A stretch of DNA of 64,000 nt from Rostratula benghalensis (lineage: Eukaryota; Chordata; Aves; Charadriiformes; Rostratulidae). The notes under the pieces are model-generated. The model was not told where the DNA came from and did not search any database. It saw nothing but the letters and a program-made list of their open reading frames with translations. The DNA lies in contig VXAI01000140.1 in the NCBI GenBank assembly GCA_013399305.1, positions 726,980-790,979 of the forward strand. Direction: 5' to 3'. Each line of letters begins with the position of its first letter. Within the stretch, counting starts at the first letter, position 1. Both the position numbers and the translations under genes were made by a program. This document shows, piece after piece, positions 36,151 through 45,774 of the stretch.

Positions 36151-37339
36151 ACAGATCCTGTTTCTCCTGCTTCTGCTGCAGTTAGCAGCCCTCAGTCTAG
36201 GAAACGCCTCCTGAATGTGCCCGTTCCTATGATAGTCCTGACACACTCACCCAGCATCCTCCATGCCCCTATGGCTGGACGTCACCAGGACCTGGAGCTC
36301 CTGACCCGTTTGGCCGGATCGACAACTTCACCCTGGGAAGGAAGAAGAGACCAGCATAAGCCATGCCCTCTGCCCACCCTCTTCTGGCCTGCTGCTTCCT
36401 GGCTGTCGGCTGTAGTTTGGTGTGGAGGTGATGGTGTCTCTCCCACGGGGATGGGACTGCATCTCTCCCCACAGGGACTGGCTGGGGGGGGGCCCGCATC
36501 CCCTCCTCTCCAAGCATGATGGAGCTTGTGGTTACTGCTGTTTTGAGCAGCACTTCTCTGAAAGTTGCTTAATAGACACGCGAGGCTCTGCTTTATCTTG
36601 ACAATACACCCTTTTCTTGAGAGAAATGGGAAGTTTCAATTTCAGTCACCACCCTGTTTTTCATTAACCTGTTTTAGTCAGTGAGTTGTGGCTTTACTGT
36701 GCCACTCTCTCAAACTGACTCTCAGAAGCCTAATGAGACACTGGAGCAAAACTCCTATCTTCTGCAGAAAATGCAAAGAGAGAAGAGGCAGTTTTACCCC
36801 AAACGTTCAAGGAGACTCGGTCAAATTAATACTACAGAAAATGTCACATATTTTGAATTTACAGGGTACTTTAAGCCCCATGTGGGGAGCAAGGCAGGGG
36901 GAAGGGATTGGAGTGAAGTTAATAAACCATTTAAAACTTTTGACTTAAACTTCTATTCAGTGTTTGTATAACTCATCTGCGAGTTAATGCCAGTATTTTT
37001 GATACCTCTCCAGACCCAATGCGCTGCAAACCTTCAGCCCTGTTGAGTATTTGTGCTACAGCATATTTAATAGCCATGACAACAATTCAACAATTGTATA
37101 GCAGCCTCCCCTCCCTGTCTGAGTGTTGCAGGCACCAGAGTGTCTCCATTGGAAAACCCCTAAACATACAGTTTCAGCCAAAACTGGTTTAATGATAGTC
37201 CACTGAGAGTTTGACAGGCTTTTTTTTTTTTTTAAAGGCACTTTTTTTTTTCCCCCCTCTGCCTGCCACCAATTTTTTTTTCTTAACTTATTTGCTTCTT
37301 TTGGGGGGGAAGCTGCCACTGTAAAGCACCAGGCAAATT

Positions 37340-37700
37340 AAAAAAAATAAATTGCTTTAAATTGCCTAACAGGCTTGATGAGACAAAGCCTGGTGTGTTG
37401 GAGTGGCTTGCAGGGAGCTCCGTGGCGGCTTTTGTATGATTTTGGAGGTGAATTTAGATGGCTGGAAGATAGATGGGTGCCAGATGCAGTTTGACACAGA
37501 TTCCGGCAGCTGCTCCCGCGCGGGGTTTCATTAGCGGCGAGCGAGCCAGCGGCAGAGCTCTGCTGAGGCCCCCCCAGCGCCTGCTCGACAGCCAGAGCAG
37601 CAAAACAATACAATATTGGCTAAGTGATTTTAATCTGGGAGATTAAATGACACCCAGTCGGTTTCCCGACTTAGAAATCCAACGTGGTATAAAGCCAGTC
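37340..37700. promoter_or_regulatory. Candidate conserved non-coding element with CpG core
   Basis: A 100-base CpG-containing core (37,500-37,600: CCCGCGCGGGGTTTCATTAG, GCGGCGAGCGAGCC) lies in A+T-rich flanks. Next to it are AACAAT and ATTGG sites around 37,604-37,619 and an inverted homeodomain pair TAATC-tggga-GATTA at 37,631-37,645, a PITX/OTX/bicoid-type core in both directions. It is repeat-free. It could be an enhancer or a small alternative promoter. No transcription start or splice donor can be chosen with confidence. Confidence 0.35.
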
Positions 37701-39040
37701 GTGGTGCTGACTCTCTCCAGGCCCTCGTCACGTAGGGTTATGTTGCCAGTGGTTCCCCAGCACCCCCCCCTCCTCGTGAAATGGGAAGAGAAGGGTTGAT
37801 TTTCTGTCGCAGTCGTATTTTTCCATCCTGACTGTATGATGTGTTTTTAACAGCAACAGGAAATACTGGCTTCACTTCGACAAATGCTTACGTTGGACTG
37901 CGGTGCTCGCGTGCTCCTGCTGCCCACAGACCTAGCTGGTCGAAGGATTAGGGCCGTGATCCGTAAAGCAACGGCTTCCTTTTTGAAGGGATAGGCAAGT
38001 CCCCAAATCAGGAGGTCATGGGTACTTAGGGATTTGGGGGGACTGGGTTTGGGTCTAAGTAAGCCAGTGTACAACTGTGGATGAGGCCATAGAAATGGCA
38101 GTGGAGCTGCTGTTTCCTGGGCAGCTTAAGGTTGGTTTGTGGAGGAACACTGAAGGCTGGGATTTTGTGAAGGGAGAAAAAATGTTACTTGCAACGCAAT
38201 CCCAGGCTGACTGTGCTTCAAGATTCTTCCAGGGGGGAGCTTTGTGGGCTCTGTTTTGGGAACCCTTGCTGTGGCAGGGCTGGCACTCGCTACATGGTTG
38301 TTTAGGCTTTGTATGAAAAATAACTTCATGTATTTCTGGTTGCTCTAACAAGTGAATCCCTGACTAGAGGAAGAGGTTTTCTGTCTGTTAGTTGGGGCAA
38401 AGCATATAGGGAAACAAAAGAACCTCTCTTCTTCCATATGTACCACCTAGATGTTGCCATAATGTATTTAACTACTGATGTCAAACTATTCTGTTCACTT
38501 TGAGTCATTTACTGTCCTCACAGTAAGCAAAAAAACCCAGCTCTTTTCCCCCCACCCCCCCAATTAATATGCAAGTTGGATGTGTATGGGTTGTCTTTCC
38601 GTCTCAACCGTTGTTTGTTTGTGAATATTACAACTCTGTGCCTAGATGCCTTCGGTAAGTACCCCATGCATGGCTTCAATTAAGCTTTCTATATTGAGAA
38701 AGTATGCCTTAATTTAGCAGGTTAAAGATATCTCTGTTACATCAGTTTGTTCACAGTCTGTTGTGACCTAATCAACCAGGGATGTAAGCCATTTCATGAG
38801 GAGTAATTACTCAACAACAAAAAATGTCTCTCTTTCCTAATAGCCGTGAGTGAGTTGGCTAATTGGAATCCATTTTGGTAATGGCAGGTCAGCAATCAGG
38901 AGGTGCCTCTCCTGGCTGGCTTCTAGGTGGGAGGGAGAAACCAACAGAAGAGCTGTAAGGCTTCCTGAGCTCCCTGCGAGAGCATCGCTGCCCTTCGTGT
39001 TTCTGCCCCGGTACTTGCCTTCACTGGTGGCACTGTGAGA

Positions 39041-39538
39041 CAGAATGGTAGGAGTTGTAAGGGACCTCTGGAGATGATCTAGTCCAACCCCCTGCCGAAG
39101 CAGGGTCACCCAGAGCAGGTTGGACAGGAACATGTCCAGGCGGGGTTTGAACATCTCCAGAGTCAGAGACTCCACACCCTCTCTGGGTAGCCTGTGCCAG
39201 GACTCTGCACCCTCACAGTAAAGAAGCTTTTCCTCATGTTCAGATGGAACTTCCTGTGTTCCACTTTGTGCCCATTGTCTCTTGTCCTGTCACCGGGCTC
39301 GACTGGGAAGAGTCTGGGCCCATCCTCTTGACTTTTAGATACTGCTCAGCATTCGTGAGATCCCTTCTCAGTCTTCTCTTCCCCAGGCGGAACGGCCTCA
39401 AGTCTTCTCAACCTTTCCTCAGCAGAGAGATGCTCTAGTCCCTGGATTGTCATAGCCTCTGCTGGACTCTCTCCAGCAGTTCTTTGTCCTTCTTGAACTG
39501 CGAGACACAGAACTGGACACAGTGCTCCAACTTTTGAC
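39041..39538 (-). mobile_element. CR1 LINE 3' part, minus strand
   Basis: About 500 bases of antisense CR1. In plus-strand text: AGAATGGTAGGAGTTGTAAG, GACCTCTGGAGATGATCTAG, GGACAGGAACATGTCCAGGC, TTCCACTTTGTGCCCATTGT, CTCTCCAGCAGTTCTTTGTC and GAACTGGACACAGTGCTCC. Translated on the minus strand, parts of the ORF2 tail are visible (TIQGLEHLSAEERLRRLEAV). The copy is 5'-truncated. It belongs to the 'aacatgtccagg' subfamily. Confidence 0.96.
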
Positions 39539-39540
39539 AC

Positions 39541-39936
39541 AAAATCACAGAATGAATCACATAATGTTATGGGGTTGGAAGGGACCTCTGGGCATCATCT
39601 GATCCAACCCCCCTGCTAAATCAGGTCCACCTAGAGCAGGTTGCACAGGAACATGTCCAGGTGGGTTTTAAATGTCTCCAGAGACTCTGGGCAGCATCTT
39701 CCAGTGCTCTGCCAATCTCACAGAAAAGAAATTCCTCCTCAGGTTTAGATGGAACTTCATATGTTCAAGTTTGTGCCCATTTCCTCTTGTCCTGTTACTG
39801 GGCATCACTGAAAAGAGACTGTCCCCTTCCTCTTGACGCCCACCCTTTAAGTATTTATAGGTGTTGATCAGACCCCCCCCTTCAGCCTTCTCTTCTCAAG
39901 ACTAAAAAGTCATGAGTCCCTCAGCCTTTCCTCATA
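39541..39936 (-). mobile_element. CR1 LINE (outer copy, 3' segment), split by a nested CR1
   Basis: Antisense CR1 starting right after the previous copy: CACAGAATGAATCACATAATG, GGTTGGAAGGGACCTCTGGG, GGAACATGTCCAGGTGGG, TGTGCCCATTTCCTCTTGTC and CTCAGCCTTTCCTCATAAG. It breaks off at about 39,936 inside the word that would normally continue into 'aggcccctaatcatc', which resumes at 40,293. The outer copy is therefore interrupted by the plus-strand element at 39,937-40,292. Confidence 0.95.
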
Positions 39937-40292
39937 AGAGGGGAGGCCTCATCACTCTCTACAGCTACTTGAAAGGACATTGTGTAGAGGTTGGTGCTGG
40001 TCTCTTCTCACAGGTAATTATTGATAGAACGAGAAGGAATGGCTTCAAGATGCAAGAGGGTAGGTTGAGGCTGAACATTAGGAAAGAATTACTCACAGAC
40101 AGAGTGGTCAGACACTGGAATAGGCTGCCCAGGGAGGTGGTTGAGTCACCACCATCCCTGAATGTGTTTAAGTGTTGATTAGATGTGGTGTTGGGGGATA
40201 TAGCATAGGGGAGAACTTCATAGAGTAGAGCTGATAGTTGGACTCGATGATCCCAAGGGTCTTTTCCAACCTGAATGATGCTATGATTCTGT
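39937..40292 (+). mobile_element. CR1 LINE nested inside a minus-strand CR1
   Basis: Plus-strand CR1: AGGCCTCATCACTCTCTACA, TACTTGAAAGGACATTGTG, GGTGCTGGTCTCTTCTCAC, AGAAGGAATGGCTTCAAG, TAGGTTGAGGCTGAACATTA, GGCTGCCCAGGGAGGTGG, GTTGGACTCGATGATCCC and the terminal GATGCTATGATTCTGT. An 88-codon frame of the ORF2 tail is open ([20 protein letters not shown] is visible). It inserted into the outer copy at the CTCATAAGAG site, so it is younger than that copy. Confidence 0.95.
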
Positions 40293-40380
40293 CATGCTTC
40301 AGGCCCCTAATCATCTTGGTGGTCTTCTGCTGTACCCTCTCTAGCATTTCCCTGTCCTTCTCGGTTTGGTCCAATCCCTT
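40293..40380 (-). mobile_element. CR1 LINE (outer copy, remaining 5'-ward segment)
   Basis: Continuation of the minus-strand outer CR1: CATGCTTCAGGCCCCTAATC, TGGTGGTCTTCTGCTGTACC, CTCTAGCATTTCCCTGTCC. Read on the minus strand it gives LERVQQKTTKMIRGLKH, the piece of the ORF2 tail expected directly before the part left at 39,541-39,936. The outer copy is truncated at about 40,380. Confidence 0.93.
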
Positions 40381-40844
40381 TTCTGGATGTTTTTGAGGGA
40401 AAGAATTTATGAATGGGTTGGAAATGTCAGATCTGCTCTCAAGATTTGCAAAAGAGCTCTGGTTTTATCATTATTACTGGGGGTAGGGGATTGTGGTGGT
40501 GATGTTATCATGTGACAAATCTCCTTTGCCTGATTAGGCCTTGGTCAGGAGACAGTGTGAAGTTTAGGGATGTTGCCTCATTATGTCTCTATTCAGAATA
40601 GTGTATGACAGTGACAGAGCAATTTTTGCTTTCAGTGCTTTGTTGCTTAGGAGCATAGGCTGCCAGTCCTGCCAGAGGTGCTGTGCTGAGGCATCTTCTA
40701 GATGACCCCACTGGTTGCTGTCCTGTTTTACTGCTTCACCAAGAGGTAGATCATTGAGGTCCATTCTGATTTTTTTTTTTTTTTTCCTTCCTCCTCCCCC
40801 TCCCACCCCCCGGCTTCAAATCTTGCTGAGAGGGAGGTGGAGAG

Positions 40845-41100
40845 GAAAATCCTCATGAATTAACATTATTTCCCTGGTGGGTTTTGCTGCCATTTTATCT
40901 AATTACGCCTGCTGTTTTCCAGATCACATTGTAAGCATTTGCATGAAGGGGCTTTCACTTACCTCCTCAAGTAAATTAAATAACAGCCCTTAGGCTGGGC
41001 TGACAGCGTAATGCATTTTCATGTGGGAGATCAACAGCTCCCATACCTTGAGATGGAAAATGCTGAAATGACAGGGAAGCTCTGCGCTTTTGCCCTGAAT
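40845..41100. promoter_or_regulatory. Candidate conserved non-coding element with TAATTA and octamer sites
   Basis: Repeat-free, high-complexity sequence containing a homeodomain core TAATTA (40,900-40,905), a perfect octamer ATTTGCAT (40,937-40,944), GAATTAACATTATT near 40,857 and GTAAATTAAATAAC near 40,971. It looks like deeply conserved vertebrate enhancer DNA. This is pattern recognition, not alignment. Confidence 0.35.
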
Positions 41101-43195
41101 TAGGGCAATGAGACTGAATTCTGGCTACTTCGAAAATGCCTGCTGCTGACTCCTGTGGCATGTGGGGATCAGCAGGAAGAGAGGGACATGGAGGAATCTG
41201 CAGCAAAGGAGGAGACCCCGTGGTTTTCATCTCACAAGGATCTATGGGCTATGTGTAAGATGTGCAGGAAGGCCATGGAAAGCAAGCCTGTTGTCAGCAG
41301 GTTTAAATATATGGCCTGATTGGAAAGCGTGAAGGGATCTGCAAACCAGGAAAGACTGGAAGCCACAGATGTAAAGCAAATGTGAGGTGCAGGCCCTACC
41401 CTGAGGATGCTTACAATGTGACTTGGTGGCTGAGGAAGGCTGGACTTGAGTCGAGTGCTCTGGAAATCAAAACACACAGGCTTGACTTTTATTTCCCCAA
41501 CTGGCCATCCCGTAATTCCCCTGTGCTTCGTTTCTTCAATTTGCTGCATGAGGCAGTAGCCCATCTGCTGAAATGCTGGTCCACTGCTTTCTTTGCCTGA
41601 CCCTTTACTCCCAACAAGTATCCAGCCCCAGGAACTATCCTCCTCCAAATGTTTCAGAGCTTCTAAAGCCCTTTGGAAGTCCCAGCCTTGTGGGATGATC
41701 CAGTTCTTTCCCAGTTCTGGTATACATCAGAAGTATACACCAGCCCTTCCCTGGCTGTGGTCCCTCCTCCATTTCTTTGACAGAATTGAGAGCTTCTGGG
41801 GAGGAGAAGGGATCAGGAACAAATGACCATGAGGAAATTCCAGTGTATTTTTTCAGCCCCTGATCAGCCTGGCCTCGTCCTGGCAGAAAAGAGGAGGTTG
41901 GTGGGAAAGCACAGAGAGATACTCTACCTCCCCCAGCCATTAGGCTTGGACAAGCCTGAGGTGGCCCAAAACTGTAGTGTCCTCTTGGGCTCTGCCTTTG
42001 CCTTTGCAGGATGGGTAAGTGTGCCCAAGCTAGGGACTTGCAAGTAAAGTGGGCTCTCAGAGCCTCGTGACTAAGCTGAGCATTCAGTGAGTGAGGAGAT
42101 GGGCCCCTGCAGCAAGTAGCGAATTTAATCTCAGTTCTGACTTGGTCATGAATGGTGGGGACCAGCAACAGGAGAGGCTGCATAGCCAGGGGGTCATGTG
42201 TGCGTCTTGTGGGGTCATGTCTGTCATGTCAAGGAAGAAAGGCCATGTGTGTCCCCTTGGTTTGCTGTAGCTCTGAGGTGACAGTGACCCTTTGGATATT
42301 CTGTCTGTAATGTTGAAGTACCTTCTAGCTTTTGGTGATAGCTCTTCTTTCCCGGTGTCATTGGTGAGGGATTAAGGACATCACACAGATCGCTAAGATC
42401 TGCTTGAAGGAGTCTGCAATGACTCACGTTTGGGGACGTTTGCAGAAGAAATGCCATTGACTTGTTTTTTTCTTTTGAAAATCAAGATTTCTGTTCCATC
42501 AAAACATAGTTCCAGGTTGAAGGTGGGGGAGAGCTAGAAATGTTAGTGTGATGGGGGTGCAGACCCCTTTGGACTTACATGTTAAAGCATCTTGGCTCTT
42601 CCAAGTGACTAAAGAACTACTACGTGATGCATTTCTGTGTCTGAGATGAAATTTTGAATGCTAGCAAGATAATGAGATTTATCAAATAAAAAGCCCATCT
42701 TTTACTTTGTTCGAGCATGGCCTCATGCTTCAAATACATGGAGTTTAGCTCAGAAGCAGCTTGTAATTTGTGTCACAAAACCGCAGCGTGTAATTCCTGA
42801 TGGATGGTGCCACTGGACAGGAGAGGTTTGCAGCTGGGACGTGTTGATGTCTTTCCCTGACATTTGTACTTGGTCAAAGTCGCCCTGATGGGACAGAGGA
42901 TGATGGAATGGTCACTGTGAGGTTACTGTCAGGGAGGCTAAGGGGGTGTTTGCCTTTGTCAATCAGGGATTCTGATTTCATGTCAGTCATTTTTTTTTTG
43001 AGATGAACATGCATGACTTTCGCGATGCAAGACACATTGCTGCTTTTATCTTGTTAAGGGAGATGATTGAGGAATGATACAACTTCTTCAGTGATCTGGT
43101 AGTATATGTCCCATTATTATTCTTCATTCCCGGTAGATATTAGAAAGCTTTCTAACAATTCATGGTATCTCTCAAGCTCTCATCCCCCTCCCTTT

Positions 43196-43230
43196 CTTTA
43201 TTATTAATTTTATTATTATTATTTATTGTT
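43196..43230. repeat. (TTA)n-rich microsatellite
   Basis: Imperfect TTA/ATT repeats (TTATTATTAATTTTATTATT and on). Possibly polymorphic. Confidence 0.85.
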
Positions 43231-44389
43231 CAGACTCCTGCCGTACACATCCCCCAGCAGGTGGGAGGGTGAGTTGGTGGGAGATGACTTGGCTTTGTTG
43301 GAACTTCACTTAATGCAGGGTGGGGGCAGAGAAAATGAAGCTGAATTACGCAGATCGTGAAGGCACAGCAAGTGTGCTACATCACTTGTGAGCATGACTA
43401 GAACTGAAAATGAATCACAGCCTTGTTAGACACTGGATGTGTCAGTGCATGTGGGCAGAAATACCATTCAGTGAGAGAGAGAAACAAGATGGAGAGACTC
43501 CATCTTTTAAAGTGTGCTGGTCCCACTGAAATCGCTGGATTATTTAACCTAATGGACAAGAGCTGGGGAATGGAGGGAGAGCTGCTCTGGGATGCTTGGC
43601 TATGTCGATTTTTCTTCCTTTCTGAAGGTTCAAGAGGAGTCTGGGCCTCTCAGCAGTGTCATCTGTTTTCTAAACCAGAAAAGGCTATAATTGCAAGTTC
43701 GGGTTTGAACCGACTTTCAAGGACTTCATAATGCAGTCACCGAGATTTATTCTGGGCTAGATTTGAAGATGGAGTTGCAAAGTGAACACACAGGCTGAAG
43801 CATTAGGAAGCAAATTTAATTTGGTCTGTGAACTTTTTTGATAATACACGTGCACAAAAACACACAGAGGTATACTTGTGTGTACACTGACCTAGTTCAC
43901 ACATTCCAGCTGGAAAAATCCAGCCTGGATCTGTAGCCTTGAATCCTTGAGGCAGTAGAATTCAAACAGGACTTAATTCTAAAATGGGAATTGGTTTCAT
44001 GGTGAGGTTGTAATGTGACAGAGCCACATTGGGTGATTTGATGGAGAGACACTGGAATCAACTGGCCGCTAGTATCTGCTATGTATCTGTATGTACTCCT
44101 GAAGATACTTGGCCCAAAGGATAGCAATGTTCCAAAAGAAGCTCTCCCACCTCCTGCATAGACCTATCCACAGGAGCTAACAAGCAGCAGCCATCTTAAA
44201 GTTCCCACCTGGCACACCAAAACCCTGTTTTTTTCAAAGTCAACCAGTGTATTCTTTCAGGGATTTTGGTTGTGCATTTTTGTATGCTGTGGTCACTCCT
44301 GCAATCTGCACTTGCTCTTCTGGGCTGTTGGGGATGGAGCTAGGTCTTCTGTTTCTTATAAACTGAGGTCTATCTGCTATGTCCTAATA

Positions 44390-44720
44390 GAATCATCAAA
44401 CAGCTTGAGTTGGAAGAGACCTTAAAGACTGTCCAGTCCCACCCCCCTGCCATAGGCAGGGACATCTCCCACTAGACTAGGTTGCTTAAAGCCTCATCCA
44501 GCCTGGTCTTAAACACCCCTAGGGATGGGACAGCCACAGCTTCTCTTAGCAACCTGGGCTGGGGTCTCACCACTCTCAGAGGAAAGAACTTATATATTTA
44601 AAAATCTAAATTTATTTTAAAAATTTAAATCTCCCCTCTTTTTGTTTTAAACCATCATCTCTCATCCAATCACCCATGATCAAGAGTTCCTCCCCATCTT
44701 CCAGTCCTGTAGGGAGTAAC
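44390..44720 (-). mobile_element. CR1 LINE 3' part, minus strand, with an A+T-rich insertion
   Basis: Antisense CR1: TAGAATCATCAAACAGCTTG, GAGTTGGAAGAGACCTTAAA, GGGACATCTCCCACTAGAC, GATGGGACAGCCACAGCTTC, CTCCCCTCTTTTTGTTTTAA, ATGATCAAGAGTTCCTCCCC. Where other copies read 'cttcctgagatctcatctaaatc', this one has a ~40-base A+T-rich replacement (44,590-44,629) containing the perfect inverted repeat TAAATTT-attttaa-AAATTTA (44,607-44,627). No coding capacity. Confidence 0.93.
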
Positions 44721-45119
44721 AGGACTGGCAAAGAGGAAAGAATCTGGCCCCAGCTGGTTTGGAGTTATACTTCCCCAATGAGAGGGTAATCTTATCTCTC
44801 TAAGAGGGATTGCAGATTAAGTTTCTTTGAGGGTGAAAAGGAGAATTTACCCCTTTCTTGAAACATGGGATCATTTGCACCAAATAGACAGCACCAGACT
44901 TCAAGTGAAAACTTAAGGAATTAAAAATAAAACAAAACACTATCAAAACCAACAGATTGTTAATGCTGTTTTTCCTGAAAGTCCTATTATAAGACTATAG
45001 AACTGGTTTTGTAGCTATTGTGGGCTCTATAGGCTAGACATGCTCCGGTGAAAGGAGCTTTACATACTATTTCACAGCCTAAAGTTTACCCAGAACAAAC
45101 TGTTGTGGTGTTTTGTGTA

Positions 45120-45183
45120 TGGGTTTTTGGGGTTGTTTTGGGTTTTTTTTGTTTTTTTTGTTTGTTTGTTTGGGGTTTTTTTC
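45120..45183. repeat. G/T-rich simple tract
   Basis: The plus strand consists of alternating G runs and T runs (GGGTTTTTGGGGTTGTTTTG and continuing). Similar patches occur at 12,245, 48,207, 48,502, 57,200 and 60,945, and their complements at 16,530 and 17,505. Confidence 0.85.
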
Positions 45184-45753
45184 CTCCTCTTCTGCTATTT
45201 ATATTGCCTTGGTTTCCTATCCATCCCGTGCTGGTATAGCTAAGTTTCTTGTTAATTGGAGTTTTATGTTCTGTTCCAGGTTGGTTTGTGCTGCTTTTGT
45301 CTCTAGCCTTGCTTTCCAGTATCTCCTAAGGCTTTTGTCCTACTTGCCCTCTGTCTGAATCCATACTATATAAGATTTTCTCCTAGAACATGTCAAAGCA
45401 CCTTGCATTGAGCCAAACAAGCACATCTCCTTTTACTGTTCTGCCTGAAAGAGGCTGAACCTGTTCAGCTCCACCAGCTTTGCAGGAGAAGATGAGTGGT
45501 CTTTGCTGGTGGCGTTTGCAGGCATGGGCCTGTGATGTCTTGTGTAATTTAAAAGCTGATGATTGTAAACATTAGCCTAATTTTTTTTTAAAGTGGCTAG
45601 AGGTGTGTGGTTTCTTCTTTATCCCCCTCCCCACAGACCAGGTGCTCTGTACTTTCTGAACACCGTGTGGTTTCTGAACGTTAAGAAGGATGTAAACTGT
45701 TCACAGCTGAGGATACAATGCACCTCCCCCGTCAAAAGAAAAAGAAAAAGGCC

Positions 45754-45774
45754 GGGGGGGGTGGGGAGGGAGGG
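45754..45774 (+). other. G-quadruplex-type motif
   Basis: Four G runs of 8, 4, 3 and 4 are separated by single bases (T, A, A). This meets the usual G3+N1-7 pattern for a G-quadruplex on the plus strand. It follows a purine tract (AAAAGAAAAAGAAAAAGG). Only sequence potential is shown. Confidence 0.8.

Larger units (their letters stand above)
32722..39040. other. Non-coding DNA rich in conserved-looking blocks
   Basis: No exon or transposon is recognised over 6.3 kb. Unlike the first 9 kb it has several motif-dense, complex-sequence blocks (35,880-36,150; 36,780-37,200; 37,340-37,700; 38,560-38,890) that look like conserved non-coding DNA. Simple runs: T at 33,989-34,004, two T runs at 37,220-37,252 and an A-rich tract near 35,390-35,430. 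The in-frame pair of open stretches at 34,262-34,759 is discussed in the findings. Confidence 0.6.
40381..44389. other. Non-coding DNA with a candidate regulatory block
   Basis: No exon or convincing transposon over 4 kb. A 15-16-base T run lies at 40,770-40,785, a TTA-rich microsatellite at 43,196-43,230, and a motif-dense block at 40,845-41,100. A short phrase near 41,388-41,420 is reminiscent of an ancient amniote SINE (MIR-type 'gccctnccctnaggatgcttacaatgt') but is too short to call. A 182-codon minus frame at 41,635-42,183 shows no domain. Confidence 0.6.

Noticed and set aside
41385..41425. MIR-like phrase (gccctaccctgaggatgcttacaatgt type)
   Set aside because: Suggestive of an ancient amniote SINE, but no tRNA-related head or core could be traced around it.
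41635..42183. 182-codon minus-strand frame
   Set aside because: No recognisable domain and no splice signals at the ends. Kept only as a chance frame.
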